Positions 1 through 7,380 of a stretch of DNA of 32,642 bases are shown here, one piece after another. Made by a program: the position numbers and the translations under genes. Within the stretch, counting starts at the first letter, position 1. Every line of letters starts with the position of its first letter. This DNA comes from Bacteroidaceae bacterium (GTDB lineage Bacteria; Bacteroidota; Bacteroidia; Bacteroidales; Bacteroidaceae), in contig JAFYAT010000122.1 of NCBI GenBank assembly GCA_017540585.1, forward strand, positions 1 to 32,642. Direction: 5' to 3'. Under the pieces are notes generated by a model. That model was not told the origin of the DNA, did no database searches, and worked only from the letters and a program-made list of their open reading frames with translations.

Positions 1-153
1 GCACAAAGGTGCATATTAAAAAAACAGTCAAGAAACAGAACAAAAACAAGAAAAAACATGTTTTTTTTGATTTTATTTGGTTTTTACCATGTTTTTTTAA
101 CTGGCCGCACTGCGGCAAAAAACAACATACAGTTTCAACCATACAGGTCGAAA
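1..153 (+). repeat. Left copy of a long inverted repeat flanking the GH16/FISUMP pair
   Basis: This stretch is nearly identical to the reverse complement of 2704-2883. Both contain the GCCGC-n3-GCGGC palindrome, an A/T-rich core with a CATG centre between homopolymer runs, and a terminal CAACCRTACAGGTCGAA motif (136-152 here). The only large difference is a 27-bp segment present in the right copy alone. The repeat may extend beyond the left window edge. No open frame in it looks coding. It resembles a MITE or a dispersed intergenic repeat more than an IS end. Confidence 0.8.
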
Positions 154-190
154 TATTGTTTACTAAATATGGACTTTGCCTTTGCTCTGC

Positions 191-1033
191 TTATTTATAC
201 ACTCTCACATAGTCTATCTCGTAGCGCATAGGGAAGGCGGTGTCGTCTATATTGCCGCCGTTATCACCTCCAAGAGCAAGGTTGAGGAGAATGTAGTGTG
301 GTTGTGTGAAAGGACTTATGTGCTTGCCTATGCTTCCGTTTATGGTCGTGGATTGTGCTACCTCGTTGAGGAGTTCATCATCAAGATAAATTCGGATAGT
401 GTCCTTATCCCAATCCATGCGCCAAGTGTGGAAACGTGTTGCCCAGAATGGGTCTTTCTCAAGGAAATGTTCGTATGGAATCTTCTTTGAGTTCCATTCT
501 GCATTGTAGTGTCGCTCGTTGCCCCAAGCATAGTTGGCAAGGATATAAGGCTTGCCGTCGGTACGATAGAACTCCATGAGGTCAATTTCACCACATGATG
601 GCCATTCCATCTTGTTGCCGAGAGTCCATATTGCGGGCCATGCTCCGTAAGCTACGGGGATGCGGGCACGTACCTCAAGGCGTCCATAGAGGAAGTCGAA
701 CTTTCTACGTGTAGTAAGACAAGCTGAGGTGTATTTGATTTCCTTTCGTGACTTGCTCCAGTGGTTGCTTGTTGCATCATACCACGGATTAGGGCGTGGC
801 TGTTGTTCCTTGCGACATTCGATAATCAGAAGTCCGTCCTTCTGATATGCGTTATCAGATTGATACCATTGGTCTTCGTGGTTGCGCACGAATCCTTCCT
901 CGTAGTTCCAGGTCTTTGAGTCGGGCTTTCCGTCCGTGTTGAATTCGTCTGCCCATACGAGGGTGGTGTACTGTTGTGCCGATGTGTTTGTTGTCAGCAT
1001 GAATGCTGTGATGGCTGATAATAGTATTTTCAT
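191..1033 (-). CDS. Secreted GH16 endo-beta-glucanase (laminarinase/lichenase type)
   Basis: A 280-residue protein with a signal peptide ending near residue 20 (TSAQ). The GH16 signature GEIDLMEF is present, giving E149 as nucleophile, D151 as assisting residue and E154 as acid/base. The family cleaves internal beta-1,3 or beta-1,3/1,4 glucan bonds with retention. WADEFN near residue 28, the AWPAIWTLG strand before the active site and the closing YEIDYVRVYK strand are typical of the fold, and the length matches a single catalytic domain with no CBM. The start at 1033 is chosen because it begins the signal peptide; an upstream extension to 1120 adds a non-signal leader. Substrate specificity within GH16 is not decidable by eye. 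No susCD genes adjoin it, but it sits inside the inverted-repeat pair. Confidence 0.9.
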   Translation of the reverse strand: MKILLSAITAFMLTTNTSAQQYTTLVWADEFNTDGKPDSKTWNYEEGFVRNHEDQWYQSDNAYQKDGLLIIECRKEQQPRPNPWYDATSNHWSKSRKEIKYTSACLTTRRKFDFLYGRLEVRARIPVAYGAWPAIWTLGNKMEWPSCGEIDLMEFYRTDGKPYILANYAWGNERHYNAEWNSKKIPYEHFLEKDPFWATRFHTWRMDWDKDTIRIYLDDELLNEVAQSTTINGSIGKHISPFTQPHYILLNLALGGDNGGNIDDTAFPMRYEIDYVRVYK

Positions 1034-1114
1034 TCTGTTTTGTTTATGTATTATTAATGTCTGTAAAATGTAAAAGCTGTTTTGTAATTGTTGATGATAT
1101 ATGTATTCACATAA

Positions 1115-1145
1115 AGACATGTCCTAAGTGTCTTAGGACATGTCT
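1115..1145. promoter_or_regulatory. Perfect 14-bp hairpin/palindrome upstream of the GH16 gene
   Basis: Two 14-bp arms (AGACATGTCCTAAG and its complement) flank a 3-nt TGT loop, about 80-110 bp upstream of the GH16 start. Each arm contains the self-complementary octamer GACATGTC. No T-run follows on either strand, so an operator or a DNA-structure element is more likely than an intrinsic terminator. This is inference from position only. Confidence 0.5.
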
Positions 1146-1688
1146 CGTCTGTTTTAAGTTGATGATTGTTACCCAATTTTTCAATCATCATGGTGATAAA
1201 TAAATTAGTGATACTCTCTTTATGAAAGGCTATTATGAAAATCCTGCCTGTGGCAGTTCTCTTTGTTCTATTTTCCCGTTCTTGATTCATCCAGTCTCGG
1301 ATTTCCATTTTCGATCCACGCATAGCGTGCCGTATTTCTTTTGATTTTATGAAGGTGTTGTTGTACTCAACATCCTATGATTTTTCTGTTAATCGTGTAT
1401 TGTCAACCACTACCTCTTTTATCCTCTGTCGTAATCATCCTTGTGTGTGAGTCTTAGCAACTACCCTCGCATTCGTTTCTTGGTCGCCTCTGTGGCGAGA
1501 TTTCCAACTGAATCCAAATCTGAATCATTCAAAAACTGGTTGTGCCTTTTTGTCAGTTGTTTAAATGTTGATTTTTCTGAATGCAATTTGTTTTTAGTTG
1601 TTAATTGTTTTTGAATGTTTTAATTGGGAGATTGTTCTTTGCAATGTGTCAATCTTAACCATGGATGACGGTTAATTGCAAACAACGG
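1146..1688. other. Gene-free stretch, possibly a decayed coding region
   Basis: About 540 bp between the GH16 promoter side and the FISUMP stop hold no convincing gene. Minus-strand translation gives short peptide-like pieces broken by several stops, for example around 1480-1560 and 1230-1320, with no family I recognise. TAnnTTTG-type promoter matches were not found. It could be decayed coding sequence or simply an AT-rich spacer. Confidence 0.4.
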
Positions 1689-2489
1689 TTACTTTTTGGT
1701 TTTCGCAGCCACTTTTTTGACTGTTTTTTTAGGTTTGACAAAATCTCTTTTAATCACTGGTCTTATGGTTCGACCGTCATATCTTGTCTCGTTGTCGGTG
1801 ATACCGTGTGTATTCTTGGTGAAGCGTAGGATGTAAGCTCCGTTGGCTTTAGGACCTGAATAAACTGTTGCTGTCCAGTAGAATCCGACTTCGCCTGCAT
1901 AGCATATCTTCATGCGGAATCGTGCTCCTGCTGCTGGCATGTATATGTATTTGCCGTTAGGGCCAGTCACCTTATATACTGCCTTTCCGTTTACCTTTGT
2001 CCATTCCCATGTACACTTGGTACATAGTTCGTTTACTTCAGCCATTGTAGGTATTCTCCATTTTCCTCCCCAGAGAACACGTGCGGCATCGTCCTCGTAG
2101 TCGAGAAGTCTCTTGTTGTCATAGAACTCGTCGTAGCCGTTCTTTTTTGCCTGTATATCGCTGACATACTTTGTGTAGCCACGCTTGAATTTGCCATCAA
2201 TGTACGTTCCTGCAATCTTCTCATTTTCCGTCTGGAGGAAAAACTTGTAGTTAGAGATTGAGAAATCGCTCTTGCTTTTTATCTCACCCCAGGCATAGAA
2301 TTTGCCGTTGTCGGTAGGAGATGTGGCACCAATATTTCTCGTTGCCCACATCACACTAAGTCCGAGGTCAACGTATTCATGTCCGTTTGTTACTTTGTCA
2401 GCGACCTTGCGTTTTGCTGTGGTCTTCTGACCTAATGCTGTGCTGCATATAGCAAGCAGCAACATTATGATGTAAATTGATCGTTTCAT
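1689..2489 (-). CDS. Secreted FISUMP-domain protein
   Basis: A 266-residue protein with a hydrophobic signal peptide (residues 1-20). One FISUMP domain (Fibrobacter succinogenes major paralogous domain) covers roughly residues 36-250, recognised from YVDLGLSVMWATRNIGA followed by FYAWGE, then WRIPT, FYWTAT and the closing GRTIRPV. These domains are common on exported Bacteroidetes and Fibrobacter proteins; their biochemical role is unsettled. The C-terminal tail of about 18 residues is Lys-rich (KKTVKKVAAKTKK), unusual for an exported protein and possibly surface- or nucleic-acid-adhering. Start 2489 is chosen for the signal peptide and the promoter just upstream. It is co-directional with the GH16 gene but 650 bp away, so probably transcribed separately. 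Confidence 0.82.
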   Translation of the reverse strand: MKRSIYIIMLLLAICSTALGQKTTAKRKVADKVTNGHEYVDLGLSVMWATRNIGATSPTDNGKFYAWGEIKSKSDFSISNYKFFLQTENEKIAGTYIDGKFKRGYTKYVSDIQAKKNGYDEFYDNKRLLDYEDDAARVLWGGKWRIPTMAEVNELCTKCTWEWTKVNGKAVYKVTGPNGKYIYMPAAGARFRMKICYAGEVGFYWTATVYSGPKANGAYILRFTKNTHGITDNETRYDGRTIRPVIKRDFVKPKKTVKKVAAKTKK

Positions 2490-2517
2490 AGGACATTCAT
2501 TTTTTTTGTTGGCATTG

Positions 2518-2548
2518 CAAATATAATTATTTGTTTGGAACTGCCAAA
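2518..2548 (-). promoter_or_regulatory. Bacteroidetes-type promoter for the FISUMP gene
   Basis: On the minus strand TTTG (2548-2545) is followed after 19 bp by TATATTTG (2525-2518), matching the TTTG/TAnnTTTG consensus. The predicted leader is about 20 nt to the ATG at 2489. Confidence 0.72.
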
Positions 2549-2703
2549 GATTTTGCAAAGAAAATTATTCTTTTCTTCAAAAAGCATGTTTTAAGTGTGT
2601 AATGTTATTGTATTTCGTCCTCGTTTTGTAAATACGAGGTTGCAAAATGGGGGTAAATCTCAAAAATCAAGTCTCAAATTTGTGATTTTTGCGTTTTGAA
2701 CTT

Positions 2704-2883
2704 TTTCGACCTGTACGGTTGAAACTGTATGTTGTTTTTTGCCGCAGTGCGGCCAGTTAAAAAAACATGGTAAAAACCAAATAAAATCAAAAAAAACATG
2801 TTTTTTCTTGTTTTTGTTCTGTTTACTTCTCGCTGGTCAGTGAGAAAAGTTCTTGACTGTTTTTTTAATATGCACCTTTGTGC
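2704..2883 (-). repeat. Right copy of the long inverted repeat, with a 27-bp hairpin insertion
   Basis: Reverse complement of 1-153 plus an extra 27 bp at 2825-2851. The extra segment is itself an imperfect palindrome (CTC-G-CTG / CAG-T-GAG core with ACTT/AAGT ends). Outside the right copy, 2891-2907 carries another CAACCGTACAGGTCGAA in the same orientation as the left copy, and 2914-2927 carries TGCACACCTACTTA, which recurs at 9515-9528. No gene lies between 2490 and 3036. Confidence 0.8.
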
Positions 2884-3011
2884 AAAACTACAACCGTACA
2901 GGTCGAATAATTTTGCACACCTACTTATAAAAAAAGAGGTAATGGGTGGCTGAATCTTAAATAAATAAGGAAATCTTTCGTGTGACTGATGCGTAAATCG
3001 ACTTTTTCGTG

Positions 3012-3019
3012 TAAATTTG
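3012..3019 (+). promoter_or_regulatory. Putative -7 element for the DUF4375 gene
   Basis: TAAATTTG fits TAnnTTTG and lies 17 bp before the ATG at 3037, implying a leader of about 10 nt. No clear TTTG is found 19-21 bp upstream, so the promoter is only half supported. Confidence 0.4.
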
Positions 3020-3036
3020 CAGAAAATTGACCAAGG

Positions 3037-3537
3037 ATGAATAATGTACATATAGATAAGGCGGTGGCTGAGAAGGCTTATAAGGAGAAGTTGGCTGCCG
3101 AATTCATTGATTTTGTTACTGACAGTTACATTGATCAGCTTGGCGGAGGTCTTACCGCCGGGAACATGGCTATGCTCAATACTGACCAGCATACATTGCT
3201 TGCCTACCGTTACCTCAAGGATGAGGTGATGGAGGGAGGCTTCATTCAGCTTATCGTCAATGGCTATGCTGGATATGTGCTCGAGGGTCCTTTTGCTCTT
3301 GTACTCAAGAAGGAGTGGGGACTTCGTGACCTCTCAAAGCTTATCTTTGATGCAAAGAAAGAGTACCACCTCAATCGTGAGAAGTTGGAAGCAGATATGA
3401 ATGACGAGGAGTTCATGGCTATCTATGAGGAACTTGAGAAACTGAATGATCTGGGTGATGACTTCCTCGACGAGCATCAGGAAAAGACGACACCTGCCAT
3501 CGCTAAGTATGTGATGGAGAATATTGAGAAGTTTTAA
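3037..3537 (+). CDS. DUF4375 (DMP19-like) family protein
   Basis: A 166-residue soluble acidic protein without signal peptide or membrane segments. The central part, TDQHTLLAYRYLKDEV followed by GGFIQLIVNGYAG, matches the DUF4375 pattern (helices with a E-V-x-x-GGF-x-Q turn), also found as the C-terminal part of the Neisseria DNA-mimic protein DMP19. The C-terminal half is strongly charged (residues 110-150 rich in E, D and K) and helical. Function in Bacteroidetes is unknown; DNA mimicry is only a family-level possibility. It precedes smpB on the same strand by 117 bp, with a GC-rich hairpin between them. Confidence 0.7.
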   Translation: MNNVHIDKAVAEKAYKEKLAAEFIDFVTDSYIDQLGGGLTAGNMAMLNTDQHTLLAYRYLKDEVMEGGFIQLIVNGYAGYVLEGPFALVLKKEWGLRDLSKLIFDAKKEYHLNREKLEADMNDEEFMAIYEELEKLNDLGDDFLDEHQEKTTPAIAKYVMENIEKF

Positions 3538-3540
3538 ATC

Positions 3541-3570
3541 AGGCCCCCCGACCCCCGAAGGGGGCGGCCA
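3541..3570 (+). terminator. GC-rich hairpin after the DUF4375 gene
   Basis: GGCC-(C-rich)-CCCCC-GAA-GGGGG-C-GGCC forms a strong stem just 3 bp after the DUF4375 stop. No T-run follows, so it may be a processing, stability or attenuating hairpin rather than a classical terminator. Related G-rich hairpins occur at 4216, 10370 and 11012. Confidence 0.5.
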
Positions 3571-3578
3571 TCCGGAGC

Positions 3579-3716
3579 ATGGGGCTAGATAAGCTAGAAA
3601 CTCTGGATAATCTAGAACAACTAGAACTTCTGGAAAACTTAGAAAAAAGAAAAGATGAAGAAGAAAGATATAAAGCAACCTGCGGTGAATATCAAGAACA
3701 AGCGTGCATCGTTTGA
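3579..3716 (+). CDS. Possible 45-residue leader peptide overlapping smpB
   Basis: An ATG at 3579, preceded by GGAG at 3574-3577, opens a 45-codon frame that runs through a 9-bp tandem repeat and ends inside smpB in another frame (TGA 3714-3716). The repeat encodes seven Leu-(Asp/Glu)-X triplets. Differences between units are mostly CTA/CTG/TTA or GAT/GAA changes that keep Leu and an acidic residue, which is what selection on protein would give, although a decaying 9-mer would also remain open. The downstream part is charged and unremarkable. No family recognised. Confidence 0.25.
   Translation: MGLDKLETLDNLEQLELLENLEKRKDEEERYKATCGEYQEQACIV
3585..3647 (+). repeat. Seven units of a 9-bp degenerate tandem repeat before smpB
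   Basis: The consensus is CTAGAANNN. Units start at 3585, 3594, 3603, 3612, 3621, 3630 and 3639 without any phase slip. The array ends 7 bp before the smpB ATG (3655), so it forms the smpB leader. Confidence 0.85.
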
Positions 3717-4122
3717 CTTTGAGTTTATCGATACATATACTGCAGGAATAGTGTTGACAGGCACGGAGATTAAGAGTATCCGTCAGGGTAAGGCGAGCCT
3801 TGTCGATACTTTCTGCTATTTCAACCGTGGTGAACTGTGGGTCAAGAACATGTTCATCAATCAGTACATGGAAGGTTCGTACAACAACCATGTTGAGCGT
3901 AGGGAGCGTAAGCTCTTGCTCAACAAGAAAGAGCTTCGCAACCTTGAGGGCGACATCAAGTCACCTGGTTACACCGTCGTACCTGTCCGTGTATTTATCA
4001 ACGAGAAGGGACTTGCCAAGATGGTTGTCGCTCTTGCCAAGGGTAAGAAGGAATACGACAAGCGTCAGAGTCTCAAGGAAAAGGAAGATAAGCGTGAGAT
4101 GGCAAGAATGTTCAAGCACTGA
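3655..4122 (+). CDS. smpB: SsrA-binding protein SmpB
   Basis: A 155-residue cytoplasmic protein that binds tmRNA and brings it to stalled ribosomes in trans-translation. Signatures are [20 protein letters not shown], the [18 protein letters not shown] stretch (oligonucleotide-binding barrel), the YKxx-like RERKLLLNK segment, and the basic C-terminal tail [16 protein letters not shown] that mimics the codon-anticodon helix in the decoding centre. Length matches the family (about 150-160). The start follows an AAAGAAAAG purine stretch. The upstream 9-bp repeat and possible leader peptide are the odd points. Downstream, metH is 151 bp away on the same strand. Confidence 0.97.
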   Translation: MKKKDIKQPAVNIKNKRASFDFEFIDTYTAGIVLTGTEIKSIRQGKASLVDTFCYFNRGELWVKNMFINQYMEGSYNNHVERRERKLLLNKKELRNLEGDIKSPGYTVVPVRVFINEKGLAKMVVALAKGKKEYDKRQSLKEKEDKREMARMFKH

Positions 4123-4132
4123 CCCTAAAGGG

Positions 4133-4167
4133 AGTTAAAAGTTAACAGTTAAAAGTTAAGAGTTAAA
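4133..4167 (+). repeat. Heptamer repeat, five units of AGTTAAN
   Basis: Five perfectly phased 7-mers (AGTTAAA, AGTTAAC, AGTTAAA, AGTTAAG, AGTTAAA) begin 10 bp after the smpB stop. The same period and base pattern recur at 10894, 11997 and, in a TAATTAG version, 30394. Function unknown. Confidence 0.8.
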
Positions 4168-4215
4168 AAAATAACTTCCTTTATTTCCATTATACACAAA
4201 ATTAACTACACACAA

Positions 4216-4267
4216 AAGCCCCGACGTGGCAACTACTCTTCTCTATGTAGGGAGGGGATAGGGGTGG
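4216..4267 (+). repeat. G-rich intergenic element immediately upstream of metH
   Basis: AAGCCCC is followed by a spacer and then TAGGGAGGGGATAGGGGTGG (4248-4267), ending 6 bp before the metH ATG. Four G-runs could form a G-quadruplex in the coding strand, though the last run is only two G. It would cover the ribosome-binding region. No cobalamin or SAM riboswitch fold was recognised in the 151-bp smpB-metH gap. Confidence 0.55.
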
Positions 4268-4273
4268 TTAGAT

Positions 4274-7024
4274 ATGTCAATACAAGAACAAATAAAACAC
4301 CGCATACTCATTCTTGATGGTGCAATGGGCACGATGATTCAGTCGTACCATCTCAAGGAAGAGGATTTCAGAGGCGAGAGATTCAAGGATATACCAGGCA
4401 TCATGGCTGGTAATAACGATATCCTCAGCATCACTCGTCCGGATGTCATTCGTGATATCCATCGTCGCTACCTCGATGCAGGTGCCGACATCATCACTAC
4501 AAATACATTCTCAAGTCAACGCATCTCAATGGTTGACTACAACGTGACGGAATACTGCCGTGAGATTAACCTTGCGGCGGCTCGCATCGCACGTACCATT
4601 GCTGACGAATACACGGCTAAGAATCCTGACAAGCCTCGCTTTGTGCTTGGTGACGTGGGACCTACCAACAAGACGTGTTCGCTCTCGCCTGATGTCAACG
4701 ACCCTGCTCTCCGTGGTCTTACCTTCGACGAGCTTGCTGATGCCTACACAGAACAGATGGTGGCTCTTCTTGAGGGTGGGGTGGATGCCCTGATCCTTGA
4801 GACGTGCTTCGACACGCTTAACGTGAAGGCAGGTATCTATGCGGCTGAGGATGCTATGGCTCAGACGGGTCGCAAGGTGCCGCTCATGATTAGTGTCACG
4901 GTGAGCGATGTGGCTGGACGCACCCTTTCGGGTCAGACGCTCGATGCGTTCCTTGCAAGCATTCAGCATGCCGATATCTTCTCCGTGGGACTTAACTGCT
5001 CCTTCGGCGCCCGTCAGTTGAAGCCGTTCCTACGCCACCTTGCGGAGCATGCGCCTTACTACATCACGGCTCATCCTAATGCAGGTCTTCCTAACTCGCT
5101 CGGACTCTATGACCAGACACCTGAGATGATGGAAGAAGAGGTGCGTGAGTATGTGGAGGAAGGACTCGTCAATATCCTCGGAGGATGTTGCGGTACGTCG
5201 GATGCCTACATTGCCAAGTACCCTTCATTCGTTGAGGGAAGGAAACCGCATGTTCCTGTTGCAAAGCCAAGGAATATGTGGCTTTCAGGCCTTGAACTCA
5301 TGGAACTCACTCCAGAGCGCCGTTTCGTCAATGTGGGTGAGCGATGCAACGTGGCAGGTTCGCGCAAGTTCCTGCGACTTATCAACGAGAAAAACTACGA
5401 CGAGGCACTTTCCATTGCACGTAAGCAGGTGGAGGACGGTGCGCTCGTACTCGATGTTAATATGGACGACGGTCTTCTTGATGCCAAGGCAGAGATGACC
5501 ACGTTCCTCAACCTCATGATGTCCGACCCTGACATATCCAAGGTGCCTGTGATGATTGACTCCAGCGACTGGGAGGTTATACGTGCAGGATTGAAGTGTG
5601 TGCAGGGCAAGAGCATCGTGAACAGTATCTCGCTCAAGGAGGGCGAGGAAAAGTTCATTGCCCACGCTCGTGAGATAAAGCGCATGGGTGCGGCTACGGT
5701 TGTCATGGCGTTCGACGAGAATGGTCAGGCAACATCATACGAACGTAAGATTGAGATTTGCGAGAGGGCTTACCGCATCCTTGTGGATAAGGTGGGATTC
5801 AATCCTCTCGACATCATATTCGACCCTAACGTGCTCGCCGTGGCAACGGGTATGGAAGAGCACAATGCCTACGGCATCGACTTCATACGTGCTACGGAGT
5901 GGATTCGCAATAATCTCCCTGGTGCTCACGTCAGCGGAGGTATGAGTAACCTCTCCTTTTCCTTTCGTGGCAACAACTACATACGTGAAGCCATGCACGC
6001 CGTGTTCCTTTATCATACGATAGAGAAGGGACAGGACATGGGAATTGTCAATCCTGCCACGCAGGTGCTTTACAGCGATATTCCTGACGATGTCCTCAAG
6101 GCTATTGACGATGTGCTTCTCAATACCGATGCAGGTGCCACGGAGCGACTCATAGAGATAGCCGACCGCATCAAGGCGGAGAAGGAAGCCGAGAAGGACG
6201 GTGCGCCATCAGCCACTGAGCATAAGGTGTCGTGGCGTGACGGGAGCATCGAGGAACGCCTTCAGTATGCACTTGTGAAGGGCGTTGGCGACTGTCTCGA
6301 AACAGATCTCGATGAGGCTGTGCAGAAGTACGGCAATCCAGTACGCATCATCGAAGGTCCTCTTATGTCTGCAATGAATACCGTGGGCGAGCTTTTCGGG
6401 GCTGGCAAGATGTTCCTTCCACAGGTGGTCAAGACTGCACGAACGATGAAGAAGGCGGTGGGCATCCTACAGCCACTTATCGAGGCAAGCCGTAGCGAGG
6501 GTGCACAGAAGGCGGGCAAGGTGCTCATGGCAACGGTAAAGGGTGATGTACACGATATCGGCAAGAACATTGTGAGCGTTATCCTCTCGTGCAACAACTA
6601 TGAGGTCATCGACCTCGGTGTCATGGTGCCTACGGAGGAGATTGTTGAGCGTGCCGTGGCTGAGAAAGCGGACATCATCGGTCTCTCAGGACTTATCACT
6701 CCATCACTTGAGGAAATGGTAAACGTGGCACGTGCTCTTGAGTCACGGGGACTTAGCATCCCAATCATGATTGGCGGTGCAACGACGAGTGAGCTTCATA
6801 CAGCTCTCAAGATTGCTCCTGTGTATAGCGGTCCTGTGCTCTGGATGAAGGATGCTGCTCAAAATGTCATTGCAGCAGCACGTATCCTCAATCCTGACAC
6901 AAGTAGCGAGTATGTGGCTGAACTGGATGACAAGTATGCCCACCTGCGTGCAGAGAAAGAGAGCGAGTCGGCAGACCTTGTGTCACTCGAGGAGGCAAGA
7001 AATAGAAAACCAAAGCTGTTTTAG
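4274..7024 (+). CDS. metH: Cobalamin-dependent methionine synthase MetH, short form without reactivation domain
   Basis: A 916-residue cytoplasmic enzyme transferring a methyl group from methyltetrahydrofolate to homocysteine via cobalamin. Domains in order: homocysteine/Zn barrel (1-320; GAMGT at 16, Zn ligands C242, C305, C306), pterin-binding barrel (about 345-610; GERCNVAGS at 355), cobalamin cap helices (655-745) and the B12 Rossmann domain (745-875) with DVHDIG at 758-763, where H760 is the lower axial ligand. E. coli MetH has about 1230 residues; here the protein stops right after the linker (LEEARNRKPKLF), so the C-terminal AdoMet-binding reactivation domain is absent. The 350 bp downstream do not encode it, so this is not a simple frameshift. 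Short MetH with a separate reactivation protein is known in Thermotoga. Confidence 0.96.
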   Translation: MSIQEQIKHRILILDGAMGTMIQSYHLKEEDFRGERFKDIPGIMAGNNDILSITRPDVIRDIHRRYLDAGADIITTNTFSSQRISMVDYNVTEYCREINLAAARIARTIADEYTAKNPDKPRFVLGDVGPTNKTCSLSPDVNDPALRGLTFDELADAYTEQMVALLEGGVDALILETCFDTLNVKAGIYAAEDAMAQTGRKVPLMISVTVSDVAGRTLSGQTLDAFLASIQHADIFSVGLNCSFGARQLKPFLRHLAEHAPYYITAHPNAGLPNSLGLYDQTPEMMEEEVREYVEEGLVNILGGCCGTSDAYIAKYPSFVEGRKPHVPVAKPRNMWLSGLELMELTPERRFVNVGERCNVAGSRKFLRLINEKNYDEALSIARKQVEDGALVLDVNMDDGLLDAKAEMTTFLNLMMSDPDISKVPVMIDSSDWEVIRAGLKCVQGKSIVNSISLKEGEEKFIAHAREIKRMGAATVVMAFDENGQATSYERKIEICERAYRILVDKVGFNPLDIIFDPNVLAVATGMEEHNAYGIDFIRATEWIRNNLPGAHVSGGMSNLSFSFRGNNYIREAMHAVFLYHTIEKGQDMGIVNPATQVLYSDIPDDVLKAIDDVLLNTDAGATERLIEIADRIKAEKEAEKDGAPSATEHKVSWRDGSIEERLQYALVKGVGDCLETDLDEAVQKYGNPVRIIEGPLMSAMNTVGELFGAGKMFLPQVVKTARTMKKAVGILQPLIEASRSEGAQKAGKVLMATVKGDVHDIGKNIVSVILSCNNYEVIDLGVMVPTEEIVERAVAEKADIIGLSGLITPSLEEMVNVARALESRGLSIPIMIGGATTSELHTALKIAPVYSGPVLWMKDAAQNVIAAARILNPDTSSEYVAELDDKYAHLRAEKESESADLVSLEEARNRKPKLF

Positions 7025-7380
7025 AAAGCTCGTCAAGCGTAGCAGATACTTCTGAATTATATGAATTTAGCGGGAATGGAAACGTAAGTGCACATTTATC
7101 TACCCCTGTTTCTTCGGCAATCCTTCGTGAACCCTTCGTAAGGGATTCGTATCTGTCATGCCTCCGAATCACATTGCAAATATACGGCAAAAGGGTGTTT
7201 GTGCCAATTATTTTTGAAACGTAAAATTCGATTCAGTTCGATTCAGTTCGTTTCTTCGTAAATTTCTTACTATACGGTTGTCACCGTACAAGTAGATATA
7301 CTAAATATTCTGAGAAGTCAAATTCTTAACACAGATTATACTTGAAAACTAACATAAAAGATTTTTATATTTGAAAAGAA
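7025..7380. other. 355-bp intergenic region with leftward promoter-like site and short repeats
   Basis: No gene is supported. Seen here: the CCCTTCGTAAGGG hairpin (7129-7141), a minus-strand TATATTTG (7184-7177) with ATTG 20 bp upstream, pointing toward the metH 3' end, an 11-bp tandem repeat CGATTCAGTTC near 7228-7250, and TACGGT-TGTC-ACCGTA around 7273-7288, related to the GTACGGTTG motif of the inverted repeat at 2704. A TATATTTG at 7366-7373 is too close to the next ATG to be a standard promoter. Confidence 0.45.

Noticed and set aside
100-125. GCCGC-n3-GCGGC stem as an intrinsic terminator
   Set aside because: The T/A run lies on the wrong side for termination in either direction and the motif is part of the inverted repeat.
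1054-1323. 89-residue minus-strand frame upstream of GH16 as a gene or transposase remnant
   Set aside because: No recognisable family, overlaps the hairpin and the GH16 leader; not supported beyond possible decay.
2674-3192. 172-residue minus-strand frame
   Set aside because: It crosses the inverted repeat and the start of the DUF4375 gene; no family features.
3334-3891. 185-residue minus-strand frame opposite DUF4375 and smpB
   Set aside because: Shadow of two well-supported plus-strand genes; crosses their junction and has no family features.
4123-4273. Cobalamin or SAM riboswitch before metH
   Set aside because: The gap is only 151 bp and filled by heptamer and G-rich repeats; no B12-box-like conserved sequence seen.
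7021-7380. Frameshifted reactivation domain of MetH
   Set aside because: The region is too short (a reactivation domain needs about 330 codons) and no fragment resembles it.
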